Source of the DNA: Anopheles merus
Taxonomy: Eukaryota > Arthropoda > Insecta > Diptera > Culicidae
Reading direction: 5' to 3'
Length of the DNA: 64,000 nucleotides
Assembly (NCBI RefSeq): GCF_017562075.2
Contig: NC_054083.1
Location: 22,627,428 to 22,691,427, forward strand
Under the pieces are notes generated by a model. It was not told where the DNA came from, made no database searches, and saw only the letters and a program-made list of their open reading frames with translations. Below are positions 37,800 through 48,596 of this stretch, piece after piece (within the stretch, counting starts at the first letter, position 1; each line of letters begins with the position of its first letter). The position numbers and the translations under genes are program-made.

Positions 37800-40110
37800 T
37801 TTTTAATTTAATTGTAGGTTAGGTTTAGATTATAAAGTTGATTTACAAAAGTTTAACATATTATTACCAAAAGTGTCTAATACTTCTGAAACAACAAACA
37901 ACATAACATCATAGCTAGGATAATGATTTTGCTAGAAGATTAAACAATGTATGTGAAGTTAGAATTATGCTCCCAATGCAATTGATTCAGATTTTAAAAC
38001 TATTTAATTTTTGTACTATTTAAACAAATCGTTTAGGTATTTTTTTAGTGAAGGTATATGAAAAGGTGGTGATGAGTTTAAGAGATCACGAAGTCTTTAC
38101 AAACCCAAAACTATTAATTTATTTCTTAATTATTCCTAATAAGCTCTCAATATTGGGGAATTTACTAATTTATAGCGACAGTTATGAAGAGATAACTTGT
38201 CTCATTAAAAAAAAACTCATTAAGAAAGAAGGATTTGCTTTATCTAGAAAGCATAAAAACATCTTATTAAAAACCAAGCATACATAAAACAAACGCCGAA
38301 AACACAATTAAAACCGGCCTAGGGCGAGCTAATAAAATACCTCATTATTTTGCTAATCAACCAATGGTTATTAAAACGTGCCTCTTCTTAAAAATCATAA
38401 TCGAAAATCGAACAAAATAATTGACCAGTACCGAAAACCGATGAACAGCAGCGGGAGCAGCATCAGCAGCAGCAGCATCAGCAGCAGCAGCATCAGCAAA
38501 CGGTCCGAAAAGGGGTCTTTGCGGTTTCCGTTTTTATTGCACAAAATTATTGCCCTCAGTCTCCGTGGCGTCGGGGCTCAAAACTGCACCGACCGCAGTT
38601 CGCCTAAGCACAAGCGAAACCGAAGGCAGCCTTCAAAGACACAACTGTGGCTTGTGATTAGCCCGGTTGGAAGCAACGAATTCGTCTACAATGCTGGCAT
38701 CTTCGTGTAGTAGTGTATAGGAGCGTTTTCGTTTTGTTTTGTTGTTCGTTCTCTCCCGTTTGACCGTTTTTTTGTTGTTTGATTTCGACTAAACCCACTC
38801 ATAACTGCAAGCTTTGTGTTTGGGAGATCTTGGAAGTCGCGGAGCAACGCCAAACGAACGTGTGCCGACAGTGTGTCGGTGTCGGCTGGGTTGCTCCTAT
38901 TGGGGTGTAGGCAAAAAGGCAAAAACAAAACAAAAACTAGCAAAGATACAAACGCAACGAAAGAGAAGAGTCTGCCACACATGCAACCGTCCAACCGTCG
39001 AATGTTTCACCAAATGTTTCGCGAGCCCCAAAACTGGCGGAACGATCATCGATCAGGGTGCGCAACAAGGGCCATAAAGTGGCTGTGGAGCAAAGGAGGA
39101 CGTCCTCCAGACTTCCTGGAGAATGCTGGAGCATGCATGGTAGGAGTGAATCGCGTGCTAGACGACCGAACCACGGGAGACGGCAGTTGACTCTATCCGC
39201 TGTTTCGCGTTCATTTTTTGAAGGGTCACCTTTGCTGGAGAATAATGGTGCTTTAGAAGATTTCATAGACACCGCACCCCCCCCCCCCCCCCCCCCCCCC
39301 CCCGTGTGCGTGTCTGGGAATGTCTAAGAACTTTAGATAATAGAATACAGTGATATAATAGGTGATCGAGACGCAAGGGCATTTGAAGTGCATGTCTGAA
39401 GTTCAACGGCTGGTTTGACCAGTCTGCAGGAAGTGGGACAGCCGAAAAGAGAGTCCTATACCTATTCGTTTGGGTGTGCTAGGTAGAACGGGGAGCACCG
39501 AGCACAACAAAGCAGAGATAAAGAAGATCTGCGGTCTAGACGACTTTAATGGTTCTTAGTGTTTGGTACTTGAGGTGCCTCCTTTGTCCGTTCACTTTTG
39601 CCCGACTGCGTGGGCATAGAATAGGTAACAAGCAGAAGAAAAAAACTTGATCTTTGATGCATCGCTACAGCTAATGATCGCCATGCGTAGAGCGACTAGA
39701 AATTCAGGTGAGAGATGATATTTATTTTCTTTTCGCGTATTCTTTGCAGTTATTTTTAGTCGCCTGTAGTCATATTTCAGCAGACAGACAGACGGCAAAA
39801 CTATAAAAAAATCCCAAACTAGAAGCGGGAATTCACGAACATGGGACGGGTTTAATGAAGTTGCGTCTGGAATCGGTAACACCCGGCCCGGGAATGGCGT
39901 GGAAAGTCGTAAAAGGATTGATCGCCCGAAATTCCCAGACAGGATCGCGACTTGAACAAGCTCAGTTGATAATATATTATGACTGGTGGCTAGACAGTGG
40001 TACGATCGTCTAGAAGCTGCTAGTATTGAGTTTTTGGTTTAATTATACCGCTCTAGATGAGAAACCGAAGAGGAGCAATAGAAATGGGAAGATCAAAGGG
40101 CAATTCAACG
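37800..40110. other. Non-coding stretch with CAG repeat and long C run
   Basis: An imperfect CAG/CATCAG repeat with 15-bp periodicity lies at 38446-38498, and an uninterrupted run of 27 C at 39277-39303. 38040-38290 is AT-rich with an open frame of no recognisable family. 39060-39240 is GC-richer but I could not identify it. Confidence 0.5.
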
Positions 40111-40126
40111 AATCGATCATTTAGAG

Positions 40127-41973
40127 CAGGTATGTCAAACTGGCGGCCCGAGAATATTTTGAGAAGTGCTGAAAGCACTGCAAACCAAAAATCTGTTATT
40201 ACTATATGTCGAAGTGTATTCAATTTTCCAGAGAAGAACAATCATTGTGTAACTGTATTTTTCTAAATTAACACTAATGTTCCCATAACATCTACAAACT
40301 TATTCTACACGTACGTACAGAACAACAGAGACCCTTAAGAAACATTAAATCGAATCCAAACTCATTCGTTTTATGTTTCGATAAAATTCTGAATATTAGC
40401 ATAATTTTGTGCAGACTCGATTGCAATTCCATTGTATATGGAAAAACAGATTTGCGTCTGTCTAGAATGACTTGCGAAATAGGAATGAAAATAACAAGAT
40501 ACACACACTTGGAAACTTCGCAACAACTAGTGATGGATTGTCAAATCAACAGTTTTGCTCGTTGCCGTCCGAAGCCTATAGAGCCGTCTAGAATCATTCG
40601 GAACCGTTGGAGTCATCGGTTGTCGCACGGAGCGGCTAGTCTGCAGTCAGAAATGGTTCCGGTCGGTCCTACCGATCTTAATGCCTCTGACTGCCGAGTA
40701 AAGGCTTCAATCGGCTCCGAATTGGTCCGAACGGATCTGCACGGCTCCGACCTTAGTATGTTCTTCTTCTTCTTCTTTTGGCTCAACAACCGTTGCCGGT
40801 CAAGGCCTGCCTGTACCACACTACTTGTGGGTTTGGCTTTCAGTGACTTATTGATCCCCACATAGCAGGATAGTCAGTCCTACGTATGGCGGCACGGTCC
40901 ATTTGGGGCTCGAACCCATGACGGGCATGTTGTTAAGTCGTACGAGTTGACGACTGTACTACGAGACCGGCCTTAGTATGTTACATCTTTGATATTCGAT
41001 TGGAGTCAGATCTGTTTTTTTTTCATAATCATCCCTTCATAAAAAATCAGTTAATATCCAATATGTACGACTCATCGAAAGTGTTTGTAGCCAAGTTGAA
41101 TTTATTTGCATCTCACATTCTACAAGACAAATTGTACTTTGCTACCTCCCCAAAAATCAAAACCAAAATGAAATGATTATGCTTAAGATTTTACATTAAG
41201 GATTAAAGAAAAAGGATTTACATTAAGGATTAAAATAAACGAAATGCCGAAGTCCTGCAATACATAGCTAATTAATAGGTTAGCTCACACAGTCCTTTCC
41301 TTAATTCGCGAATCATTTCCCTTTAAGTGTCAAAAAAGATATTTGCCAATCTTTTTGGGTTCGCATACCACAAATCTGCGTCAGATAAAAATATCGTAAT
41401 TTAACAAAATTATTCATAAACAACGGGTTCTTGTTATAAGAAATGAATATACCACCAGAACATTTGGGACATGGAAATTAGCAAAAATTGATGTTTAAAC
41501 ACGATTTATTACAATTTTTCTCTTCAATTATCAAAATATTGCAGGCAAATATTTGTGTTATTCATCCAGCTAGCTCGGATTGCTTATAACAAAAATCGCA
41601 ACAGGCAGCTAGATTTCCCCTATCTCAGTGAAAAAGTGGGCTTGAGGGATATTTTTTAACAGAACTGACATGTGAGAACGCGACAATATCCTATTTTAAT
41701 ATTAATGATTAAAGAGATTGCATGTATAAGTATATTAAACTTTTTCTTAATAAAAAAGAGCACAACGAAATAAAATATCGAAAAATTTTAAATAAGAAAC
41801 GATTCTAGATTTGATGCGAGGAGTACAAAAAGTCAATTTGTTTAACAATAATAATTTGGAAACAGCATTTTATATAAATATTGAGGTATATTTTTTATTC
41901 TCAACTTTGCCGCCCGCGAATCACTGAAAATCTGTACTTGCGGCCCTGTGATGAAATGAGTTTGACACAGCTG
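40127..41973. mobile_element. hAT-like non-autonomous DNA transposon, 1847 bp
   Basis: The left end is CAGGTATGTCAAACTGGCGG and the right end, read inward, is CAGCTGTGTCAAACTCATTT. Both are followed by a GCGGCCC/GGGCCGC motif. Perfect 8-bp direct repeats ATTTAGAG lie at 40119-40126 and 41974-41981. CAG-starting TIRs with TGTCAAACT and 8-bp TSDs are typical of hAT elements; the same TGTCAAACTCATTT terminus is known from vertebrate hAT relatives of the Charlie/Zaphod type. The AT-rich interior holds no transposase frame. A complete SINE with its own TSD is nested at 40763-40970. Confidence 0.85.
40763..40970 (-). mobile_element. SINE200-like SINE, full-length, nested
   Basis: On the minus strand: a tRNA-related head (GGTCTCGTAGTACAGTCGTC), pol III B-box ATGGGTTCGAGCC, the shared body (ACGTAGGACTGACTATCCTG, AATAAGTCACTGAAAGCCAA, GGCCTTGACCGGCAACGG) and an (AAG)n tail, 208 bp in all. 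It is flanked by perfect 12-bp direct repeats CCTTAGTATGTT at 40751-40762 and 40971-40982. This is the best-preserved copy in the window. Confidence 0.9.
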
Positions 41974-42253
41974 ATTTAGAGCACAAACATTTGAGCCTTT
42001 GTTGGAGAGCTCATCATGAATAAGTAAATTGAAAATGAAAATACTAATTAAGATGGATTTTTATAAAACCAGTAGCGGAACCAGTTATCGACTTTCTACA
42101 TCGGCCAATCCTCAGTAGCGAATTCATAGAACTCATGTCAATTGTATGTAGTATACACTACGAAGGTTAAGTGATACACTACGAAGGCTTCGATGAATCA
42201 GTAAATGTAAATCATCAGTAAATCAGTGAAATTAATCCATTACTTGCACTTGA

Positions 42254-42440
42254 GGCGGTCCCGTGGTACAGTCGCCAACTCGAACGACTCAATAACATGC
42301 CCGTCATGGGTTCAAGCCTAGAATGGACCGTCCCCCCGTAGCAAGGATTAACTATCCGGCTACGTGGTAATGAATAAAGTCTCGAAAGCCTGTATAGGCC
42401 GGCATGTCCGCGTAGGACGGTTACGCCAAATAGATGATGA
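42254..42440 (+). mobile_element. tRNA-derived SINE, second subfamily
   Basis: The head is GGCGGTCCCGTGGTACAGTC with the B-box GGGTTCAAGCC, like the SINE200-type copies. The body differs: GGACCGTCCCCCCGTAGC, AAGGATTAACTATCCGGC, GGTAATGAATAAAG, GCCTGTATAGGCCGG, ending GCCAAATAGATGATGA. Flanking 13-bp direct repeats TACTTGCACTTGA are perfect at 42241-42253 and 42441-42453. The copy at 52859-53024 belongs to the same subfamily. Confidence 0.85.
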
Positions 42441-42754
42441 TACTTGCACTTGAACAAAGAAAACAACACTGAATGTTACATAATAATTCATAAAAAATGC
42501 CTTATTCTAGTTTTACTCTTGAGCAAAACAACATTATATGTGTTTTTTACAGCAGCTATGTTGTGAGTAATTTTTTATGCAGTAAGAATTGCAAAGTTAT
42601 TTAATTCGAATGAAATTTCCTTTTTCTTCTTTGTTCCATCATATAACGGTTAATTTAAAATGATTTGATACATTTTTATCGAGGGGTAGGGTAGCTGTCA
42701 TCATACTGAGGCGCGTTTACACCAGAGTTGAGTACTTCAAATGTCACGGTGTAT

Positions 42755-42852
42755 CAGAGTGGCCAGATTATTTTGGCGGTTTTCGGTAGGCGCATCAAAA
42801 TTTTATCGGTAGTTTTCGGTAGGTTAAATTTCGATTTAACCTCGGCTTTTTC
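42755..42852 (-). mobile_element. Orphan terminus of the CAGNGTG element family
   Basis: CAGAGTGGCCAGATTATTTT followed by GGCGGTTTTCGGTAGGCGCA and two further TCGGTAGTTTTCGGTAGG-like subrepeats matches, inverted, the right end of the complete element at 49293-50073. No 8-bp TSD partner was found; the nearest opposite-type end facing it is at 49232, so the rest is either deleted or this is one end of a large decayed copy. A SINE follows directly. Confidence 0.6.
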
Positions 42853-43060
42853 TCTTCTTCTTTGGCGCAACAACCGCTGTCGGTCAAGGCCTGCCAAGTA
42901 CCCACTAGTGAAGTGAGCTAGGTTTTCAGTGACTTATTGTTACCATGGCAGGATAGTCAGTCCTGTGGATGGGGACACGGTCTATTCGGGACTTGAACCC
43001 ATGACGGGCATGTTGTTACGTCGTACGAGTTGATGACTGTACCACCAGACCGCCACAAAT
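42853..43060 (-). mobile_element. SINE200-like SINE
   Basis: The minus strand has the head GGTCTGGTGGTACAGTCATC, B-box ATGGGTTCAAGTCC, the body AGGACTGACTATCCTGCCAT, AATAAGTCACTGAAAACC and GGCCTTGACCGACAGCGG, and an AAGAAGAAGA tail. TSDs are not clear. Diverged relative to the copy at 40763. Confidence 0.8.
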
Positions 43061-43164
43061 CTACTACTCCCTCAAATCTTCTACTCCGCAATATTGGCTG
43101 AGTCGGGACAAGGAAAACGTATGACAATAAGAGGCGGATGCAGCCGAGAGACCCTAAGCGGCCA

Positions 43165-43290
43165 TATGCTACCCAAGCGCCACAGATTAAGCTTAAACGA
43201 CTGGAAAATTGAATATCCATAGAAAAAAAAATGAAAGCTCCACAGCTTCATTGGTTTGATCAATAGATGGCGTATTACAACTCATCATTA
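43165..43290. repeat. Repeat R1, copy 2 (inverted)
   Basis: Matches 37595-37729 in inverse orientation, from CCCAAGCGCCACAGATTAAG to TTACAACTCATCATTA with scattered substitutions. A related sequence with many CGTTTAG units (43640-43765: TCGTTTAGAAGCCGTTTAGT, GGATTTGTGGCACTTGGG) lies 350 bp downstream and may be a more distant relative. Confidence 0.65.
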
Positions 43291-44643
43291 TATTGCTATC
43301 CTTTTCTTGCAATGTGTTTCGACAAGTTGCATTTTATTATGACCTATATAGCCTTCTAACTTTCTGAGCAAAAATCTACATAAATGGTCGTGTGGTTAGA
43401 TACGTGGGTATCAACACCAATGACCATTGCTCAAATCTCACTTGCTTCAGTGCTGGTGGTTTCCGTTGGAGTTTAGTATTTAAACAATCGTATCGCCGTT
43501 CTAGTTCTAGCGATGCATAACTTCAATGCGAAACCATACAACAGTACAGAGGAAATGAGAAAGCTCTCCTCCAAGCGATGAAGCTCAACTGGTTGGGGTA
43601 TCCCACCAACAGATAGCGCCACCAGCTTTTTTGCTATTTTTAGAATGCATGAGTCGTTTGGCGCCTGCTAAACGAAGTCTTTCTATATTCCGTTTAGGTA
43701 GAGAACTTGAGTCGTTTAGAAGCCGTTTAGTGGTCGTTTAGTGGATTTGTGGCACTTGGGTAAAAGCCTTGCTGAAATTCCGAGCAAGAAAGCGGTGGAT
43801 GTACATGGCTTGAAAATTAAAATTGAATTTGTAACGATTTGCTCGCGGGTGCAGAATGATCCACAACTGCAGAATGATCCACAATGAAACTATGCCTACT
43901 GTAACGTGCTCAAGAGAACTGTAAAGATTCTGACTGTTTCTATCAAGAGTGATGGCGATATCTACCATGTGATGCTATCACCGTACTATGGTGTTGATTA
44001 AGAACAACCACGTTATAATTAAGGGCACGTCAAATTAGAAACAAAATCTGAAAGATGTGGAGCGGCAAGAGTAAACAAAGTAGTTTGCAAGTAAACGTGA
44101 ATTTATTTAATTGATCTGGGAAGGCTATAACAGTGTTGAACCATTCTTTTCTATAACAGCTGTAATTTTGATAATTTATTTACGCCTCACATCTTAAAGG
44201 TCTAGAAATGGTTTTAACACGTAGTCTTAACAGAATTCTGTAGATGGACCTTATCAGTCTGAAGAGAGTTTTATTATATTCTTATTAGGTTATACAAGAC
44301 ATTCAAATGAAAACAGGAGGCTTAATGGAATAACCGTAACAACAATGTTAAAACTATGATAAGATTTAAAATGTTACTTGGGTATACAATATCGTTGCCT
44401 TTGAATTGTGCTTGGATGTATGAAATCCACTCATAATTAGTCTTTTCAATGTCCCTATGTTATGTTCTGCACTTTTACTTTTATTAAAACACTTATAACG
44501 TACATAATAAATAAAACATAAACGAAACAACCAATACACTTTAAAATATAATAGTACGGTGGCCGCGCACCAGCCGCACCGAGCGCCCCTGCCGAGAGCT
44601 CCTGCTCGATCGGCTCGCTAACACACTCTAACTGTGCGCTCGG

Positions 44644-44700
44644 CACACACTAAGCCTTGCGCTGCTTAGTGTGTGCGACAGTGTGTGTGACACACTGTCG
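44644..44700. repeat. Two adjacent perfect hairpins
   Basis: CACACACTAAGC (44644-44655) pairs perfectly with GCTTAGTGTGTG (44664-44675) over an 8-nt loop. Immediately next, 44676-44700 forms an 11-bp perfect stem (CGACAGTGTGT / ACACACTGTCG) with a 3-nt loop. They lie in a GC-rich patch just upstream of the non-LTR coding remnant; role unknown. Confidence 0.6.
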
Positions 44701-44769
44701 TCTTCCTGGACGTTGACCGGTGGCAGCGCAACTGCCACGGCAAGTCCAGGGGTCGGCACGGCTGCTCAC

Positions 44770-46175
44770 AACACCCTAGAAGTGATTTCTGGAGTGATGC
44801 TGCTAAAACTACGTTTTGAACTATTATCGCTTCGCCTTCTGCTTCGATCCACAGTATCTAATCCACTAGTGATTGATAATCTCAAATCTTTACAAGAGGC
44901 AGGTTCTAATTGCAAAATCATGAAGATATATCAGGATTTTGTATCGTTACAGACTAACCCTAGTGCTTCACAAGCAATCAGCTGCGCCAATCTACCAGAG
45001 TTCTACAATTCCCTTTCGGTAACTGATTCCTCTTTGCATTTGTCGCAGAGTTGGCTGCCATATTTTACGCGTTGCTTCTAACAAACGTGAGTCCTCCGGA
45101 TCAATATTATATATTCACTGACAGTCTCAGTGCTGTCGAAACTTTGAAATCCGTTTAGGCGATAATGAGCTCTGATTATTGTAAAAAAAATCTACAAACA
45201 CTAAGCTCTTTGTTCAATAAAGAGTTTCAAATATCGCTTGTCTGGCTACCTGCTCATTGCGGAATCCCTGGCAATGAGAGGGCAGATCTCTTTGCCAAAG
45301 AAGGCGCTTCTGAGAGCGATTCCTTCGAACGATCGATTCAGCCTCACGAATTCCTCCGCTTCCCACAGCAATTATGGATGGCTCGTTGGCAGAGCATGTG
45401 GGATGCCGATGATCTCGGGGGATTTCTTTACTCCATCTCTCCTAGGGTGACACAACGTCCATGGTTTCAAAGCCTATAGGCACTTCGTGGATTCATTCAC
45501 ATGACATATCCAGTGTCGGACAAAGGGTATTGGAGGCCCTAGGCAGTAAAATGAGTTGAGACCTCCTGTATATGGTAAATGGTGTTTTAAGGAGAGAGGG
45601 GGGTTGGTAGTGGCATTGAACTTGCTGTAGGGAGATGGAACAGTAAATTTGAAATGTCGTCTAGGGCTCCTACGAAAATCAGTCACAGGCTCTAAATTTG
45701 GGGGGGGGGGGGGGGGTGTGCAAACGATTCGCTAGCTTCGGGGCCCCAACGTCCATCCTTCCTGGGGCCCTTGTCGCTAGTACTGTGTCCATAGGCATGC
45801 ATGTAATACATACGGCATACTATAAACTAGCGATCTACGGGGCCCCTTCATCGGCGGGGCCCCAGGCGACGGCCTAGTCCGCCTACCATTAGATCCGCCA
45901 CTGCTCATGTCAACCACTATGCGATGAATGCACATCTACAACGCATAGGGATCGTTGACTCAAATGTATGTAGCTATGGTAACGGATTCCATGACATCGA
46001 CCACGTCATATTGCCATTTGTGGAGTTTGAAACAACAAGACCCGCACTACTATCGACGGTTCAAGCAATAGGGAGGAGCCCTGAGGTCCCAATACGTGAC
46101 GTACTTGGTTTCAGGGACTACGAATACGCGAGAATTCTGAACAAATATGCTAAAGAGGTTGGCATCATCGTATAA
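44770..46175 (+). mobile_element. Dead non-LTR retrotransposon: RT tail, RNase H, Cys/His end
   Basis: The coding remnant runs in order. First is the RT C-terminus (SGVMLLKLRFELLSLRLLLR, then PLVIDN). Next is an RNase H domain with AELAAIFYALL, FTDSLSAVETL (catalytic Asp) after a frame change, a stop near 45158-45160, and ISLVWLPAHCGIPGNERADL with FAKEGA. After the interruption at 45511-45903, MNAHLQRIGIVDSNVCSYGN and HDIDHVILPF follow, ending at 46175, the usual C..C..H motif behind RNase H. The order RT-RNase H-Cys/His is that of I-group (I, LOA, Ingi) LINEs. Stops, frameshifts and the insertion make it non-functional. Confidence 0.8.
45511..45903. mobile_element. hAT-like MITE nested in the LINE remnant
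   Basis: The left end is CAGTGTCGGACAAAGGGTAT and the right end, read inward, is CAGTGGCGGATCTAATGGTA, imperfect inverted repeats that continue as AGGCC/AGGCCCC-rich DNA. It splits the LINE reading frame. The flanking octamers GACATATC and CTCATGTC agree at five of eight positions and may be a decayed TSD. It contains a run of 17 G at 45700-45716 and repeats of GGGGCCCC. No coding capacity. Confidence 0.6.
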
Positions 46176-46314
46176 TCACGTACTGAACTTACAGGGCGTT
46201 CGGGATATTATTTACAGTCACCTACGGAGAAAGGAAAAAAAAAACTTATGACAAAATTAATCTTAGGGGAATTTTTTTTTGAGAAATAGTAGCTTACCAT
46301 GTATTTTATTCATT

Positions 46315-46456
46315 TTATTCCAAATATCCGGCCTCGGCTTCTATTACGGCCTCCACTCGTCTCCAGAACCGGGAACAAGCCCTGGCGATAGTTTCGCGTA
46401 GTAGGGCCGCGAAAACGGACCTGATTTTTGCCATCAGCTCCGCCTTGGTGACAGAG
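46315..46456 (-). pseudogene. Tc1/mariner-superfamily (ITm-like) transposase, C-terminal stub
   Basis: About 46 codons on the minus strand read VTKAELMAKIRSVFAALLRE, TIARACSRFWRRVEAVIEAE, AGYLE, stop. KAELM.KIR...(P)RET.ARACSRFR.RVEAVIEAEGGY is the C-terminal tail of IS630-Tc1-mariner transposases of the mosquito ITmD37E type, as I recall them. The catalytic part is missing. Just past it, TTACAGGGCGTTCGGGATAT at about 46187-46207 looks like a terminus next to a TA target. Confidence 0.6.
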
Positions 46457-46459
46457 CAA

Positions 46460-47406
46460 CAATTCAGTTCACTTTTGAATCAGGAAAATAATGCAACCGG
46501 CATCACGGACATATTCGGTATGTTGAATACTTTCATAAGTATTGGCCAGAACTGTTTCCTGTCGATCAGGTACAGCGGTAAGCCATCGAAGCAAAAATCG
46601 ATAACAAATCCATCGTCAATAGGAGGCAAGTTTCTAGAATATTAACAAAAATTAGATACAGCAGCACAAGTTCACAGAATACTTAGTTTTGCAGCCACTA
46701 AGTCTTTACCGGAAATAACTTTTCAAACAAGTTCCTACACCCTGGTACCAGAACTCTCCACCATCAATCTGCGTTATCGTTGTTTTTATAACTGCATCTT
46801 CCCGTGGCTTCAGGAAAGTGCGCGCATCGTTCGACAACGACTCAAACTCCGGCTTTTTTTAAGGTGGCGCAATAGCCGATTCATCGCCTCGTGGGTTTGC
46901 CCTGTTTCGAGGGCCCACAGTCGCAGACCATCCTCCCACGAAACATCCGCTAACGATTCATCAAAAAGTTGTTCTTCCTCCTCCATCATCGAATGAGTTG
47001 TCCTCATCGCCGTGGCCGTATTCTGTCGGTCGTTCTTCCTCTTCGCTGCAGTCTTCGAAATCTTCCAAAACCGGTGCACAGGTGTCTGAAAGTAACGAAC
47101 ATAAATTAGCACATAACCACTAAGCATATAATGGCTGCCACATACCCATCGGTTCGGAATGTTCCGTAGCTGCGGGGAGGATTAATTCTGGCGCAACGTC
47201 TCTGGCACGACTTCCTGCAATGGTAAAAATCATCATGCATGTTAGAACGATGCTTGTAATCATTTTTTGTTTAACTTACCCGATGCCACTGGCTCAGCTA
47301 CCATTTGAGCGACGCGTTCTTGCTCCAACTCCTTTCAGTATTTTAACAAAAGGCGTTTACTTGCTCTGGACACCTTTCCGGACTTTCTGTCGCAACTTGA
47401 AGCCAT
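46460..47406 (-). pseudogene. Decayed multi-exon transposon gene (TNP2-like)
   Basis: Reconstructed by splice sites on the minus strand. Exon A is 47406-47280 (MASSCDRKSGK..., one internal stop at codon 24). Intron 47279-47215 (GTAAGT...TTGCAG). Exon B 47214-47146, open in phase. Intron 47145-47086 (GTATGT...TTTCAG). Exon C from 47085 is acidic (VLEDFEDCSEEEERPTEYGH), frameshifts, then gives DGLRLWALETGQTHEAMNRL, frameshifts again, then NDARTFLKPRE and GGEFWYQGVGTCLKSYF. A last exon from 46633 gives DGFVIDFCFDGLPLYLID and FWPILMKVFN. The order basic N-terminus, acidic stretch, LR.WAL...LL, DARTFLK, GG.YWY.G, DGLPL...FWPIL is one I know from a widespread family of invertebrate transposon proteins resembling CACTA TNP2 transposases. 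The downstream catalytic part is gone. Confidence 0.6.
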
Positions 47407-47619
47407 CGTTTCTGCACGGAATATATTCTTATTACTACTTTTAAATTTCTACTGGCGTTACTGGCGTGCGTTTGAATTAGCAAAATTTAAAGCACAGCGT
47501 TTTCACGTACACACGAACACCACCATTGATGACTTGGCAAAATATAACTCACACATCCACAACTCACACAAGCAAGGGGAAAAGACAGGGTTCCAGACAA
47601 AATGAAGTTTTTGTCGGAA

Positions 47620-48530
47620 ACGATTCCGGCTAGCTCCGCATTTTTCTGGAATCAATTCCGGATAGTAGGTCCGGAATCAATTTGCGGAATCGATTCCAGA
47701 ATCCGCTCCGGAATCGCATCTGGAATCCGAATTGATTCCGAAATTGGTTCCGGAATTGGTGCTGTAATCGGGTCTAGAATCGGAATCGGCTACAAAATTG
47801 ATTTCGGAACAGAAAACGGTTCCGGAATCGACTCCGGAATCGAAATCAGATCCGGATAGTAGGTCCGGAATCAATTTGCGGAATCGATTCCAGAATCCGC
47901 TCCGGAATCGCATCTGGAATCCGAATTGATTCCGAAATTGGTTCCGGAATTGGTGCTGTAATCGGGTCTAGAATCGGAATCGGCTACAGAATTGATTTCG
48001 GAACAGAAAACGGTTCCGGAATCGACTCCGGAATCGAAATCAGATCCGGATTCGAAATCTGCTCTCGAATCGGAATTGGCTCCTATGAGCTAAGTATTGA
48101 TAACCGCAAAAAAAACAATACTTTACTTGTAAAATATAATTTCTCACGGAGATTCCCGGACTGATTTCGCTTCTAAAACTTTTTGTTTCAATTCAAGATG
48201 TAATTCACATTCCGGAGCAAATTCTAATGCTGGAGTCAATTTTGGGGCAAATTGCGATTCCCAGTTCAATCCCGATTCTGACCGCGGAATCGATTCCGGA
48301 GCCGACTCGGGAATCGGCTCCTCAGTCAGCTCCGGAATCGGCTCCGGAGTCAACTCTGGGATCGTATCCGGAGTCAGCTCTGGAATCGGCTCCGGAATCG
48401 ACTCCGGAATCGGCCCCGGAGACAACTCCGGAATCGGCTACAGAATCGATCCTGGATTCGAAATCGTTTCGATCATCGGAATTGGCTCCGGAATTAATTC
48501 CGAACATGGAATCAGAATCGGGTAGGTCCG
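47620..48530. repeat. CCGGAATCG-rich satellite with 194-bp tandem duplication
   Basis: The block is built from short units of the type TCCGGAATCGRY. Two consecutive 194-bp units, 47658-47851 and 47852-48045, differ by eye at one position (CTACAAAATT against CTACAGAATT), so the duplication is recent. A second, more regular block at 48270-48430 has units of 9-18 bp (ATCGGCTCCGGAATCGRCTC). Both strands stay open in several frames only because the repeat lacks stops; the encoded PE- and SG-repeats are not taken as protein. Confidence 0.8.
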
Positions 48531-48596
48531 ATTCCGAGCTCGCACCACTACTTGTTTGATCAGAGGAAGCCAGGAAGGAGAGATCACTTCGAAAAA

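Noticed and set aside
42254..42330. tRNA-like sequence with B-box GGGTTCAAGCC
   Set aside because: It is the head of a SINE with TSDs; no cloverleaf acceptor stem or anticodon arm can be drawn.
48144..48559. Open frames with PIPE/SAPE-type repeats on both strands
   Set aside because: They result from the CCGGAATCG satellite lacking stops in several frames; no start context, no unique sequence.
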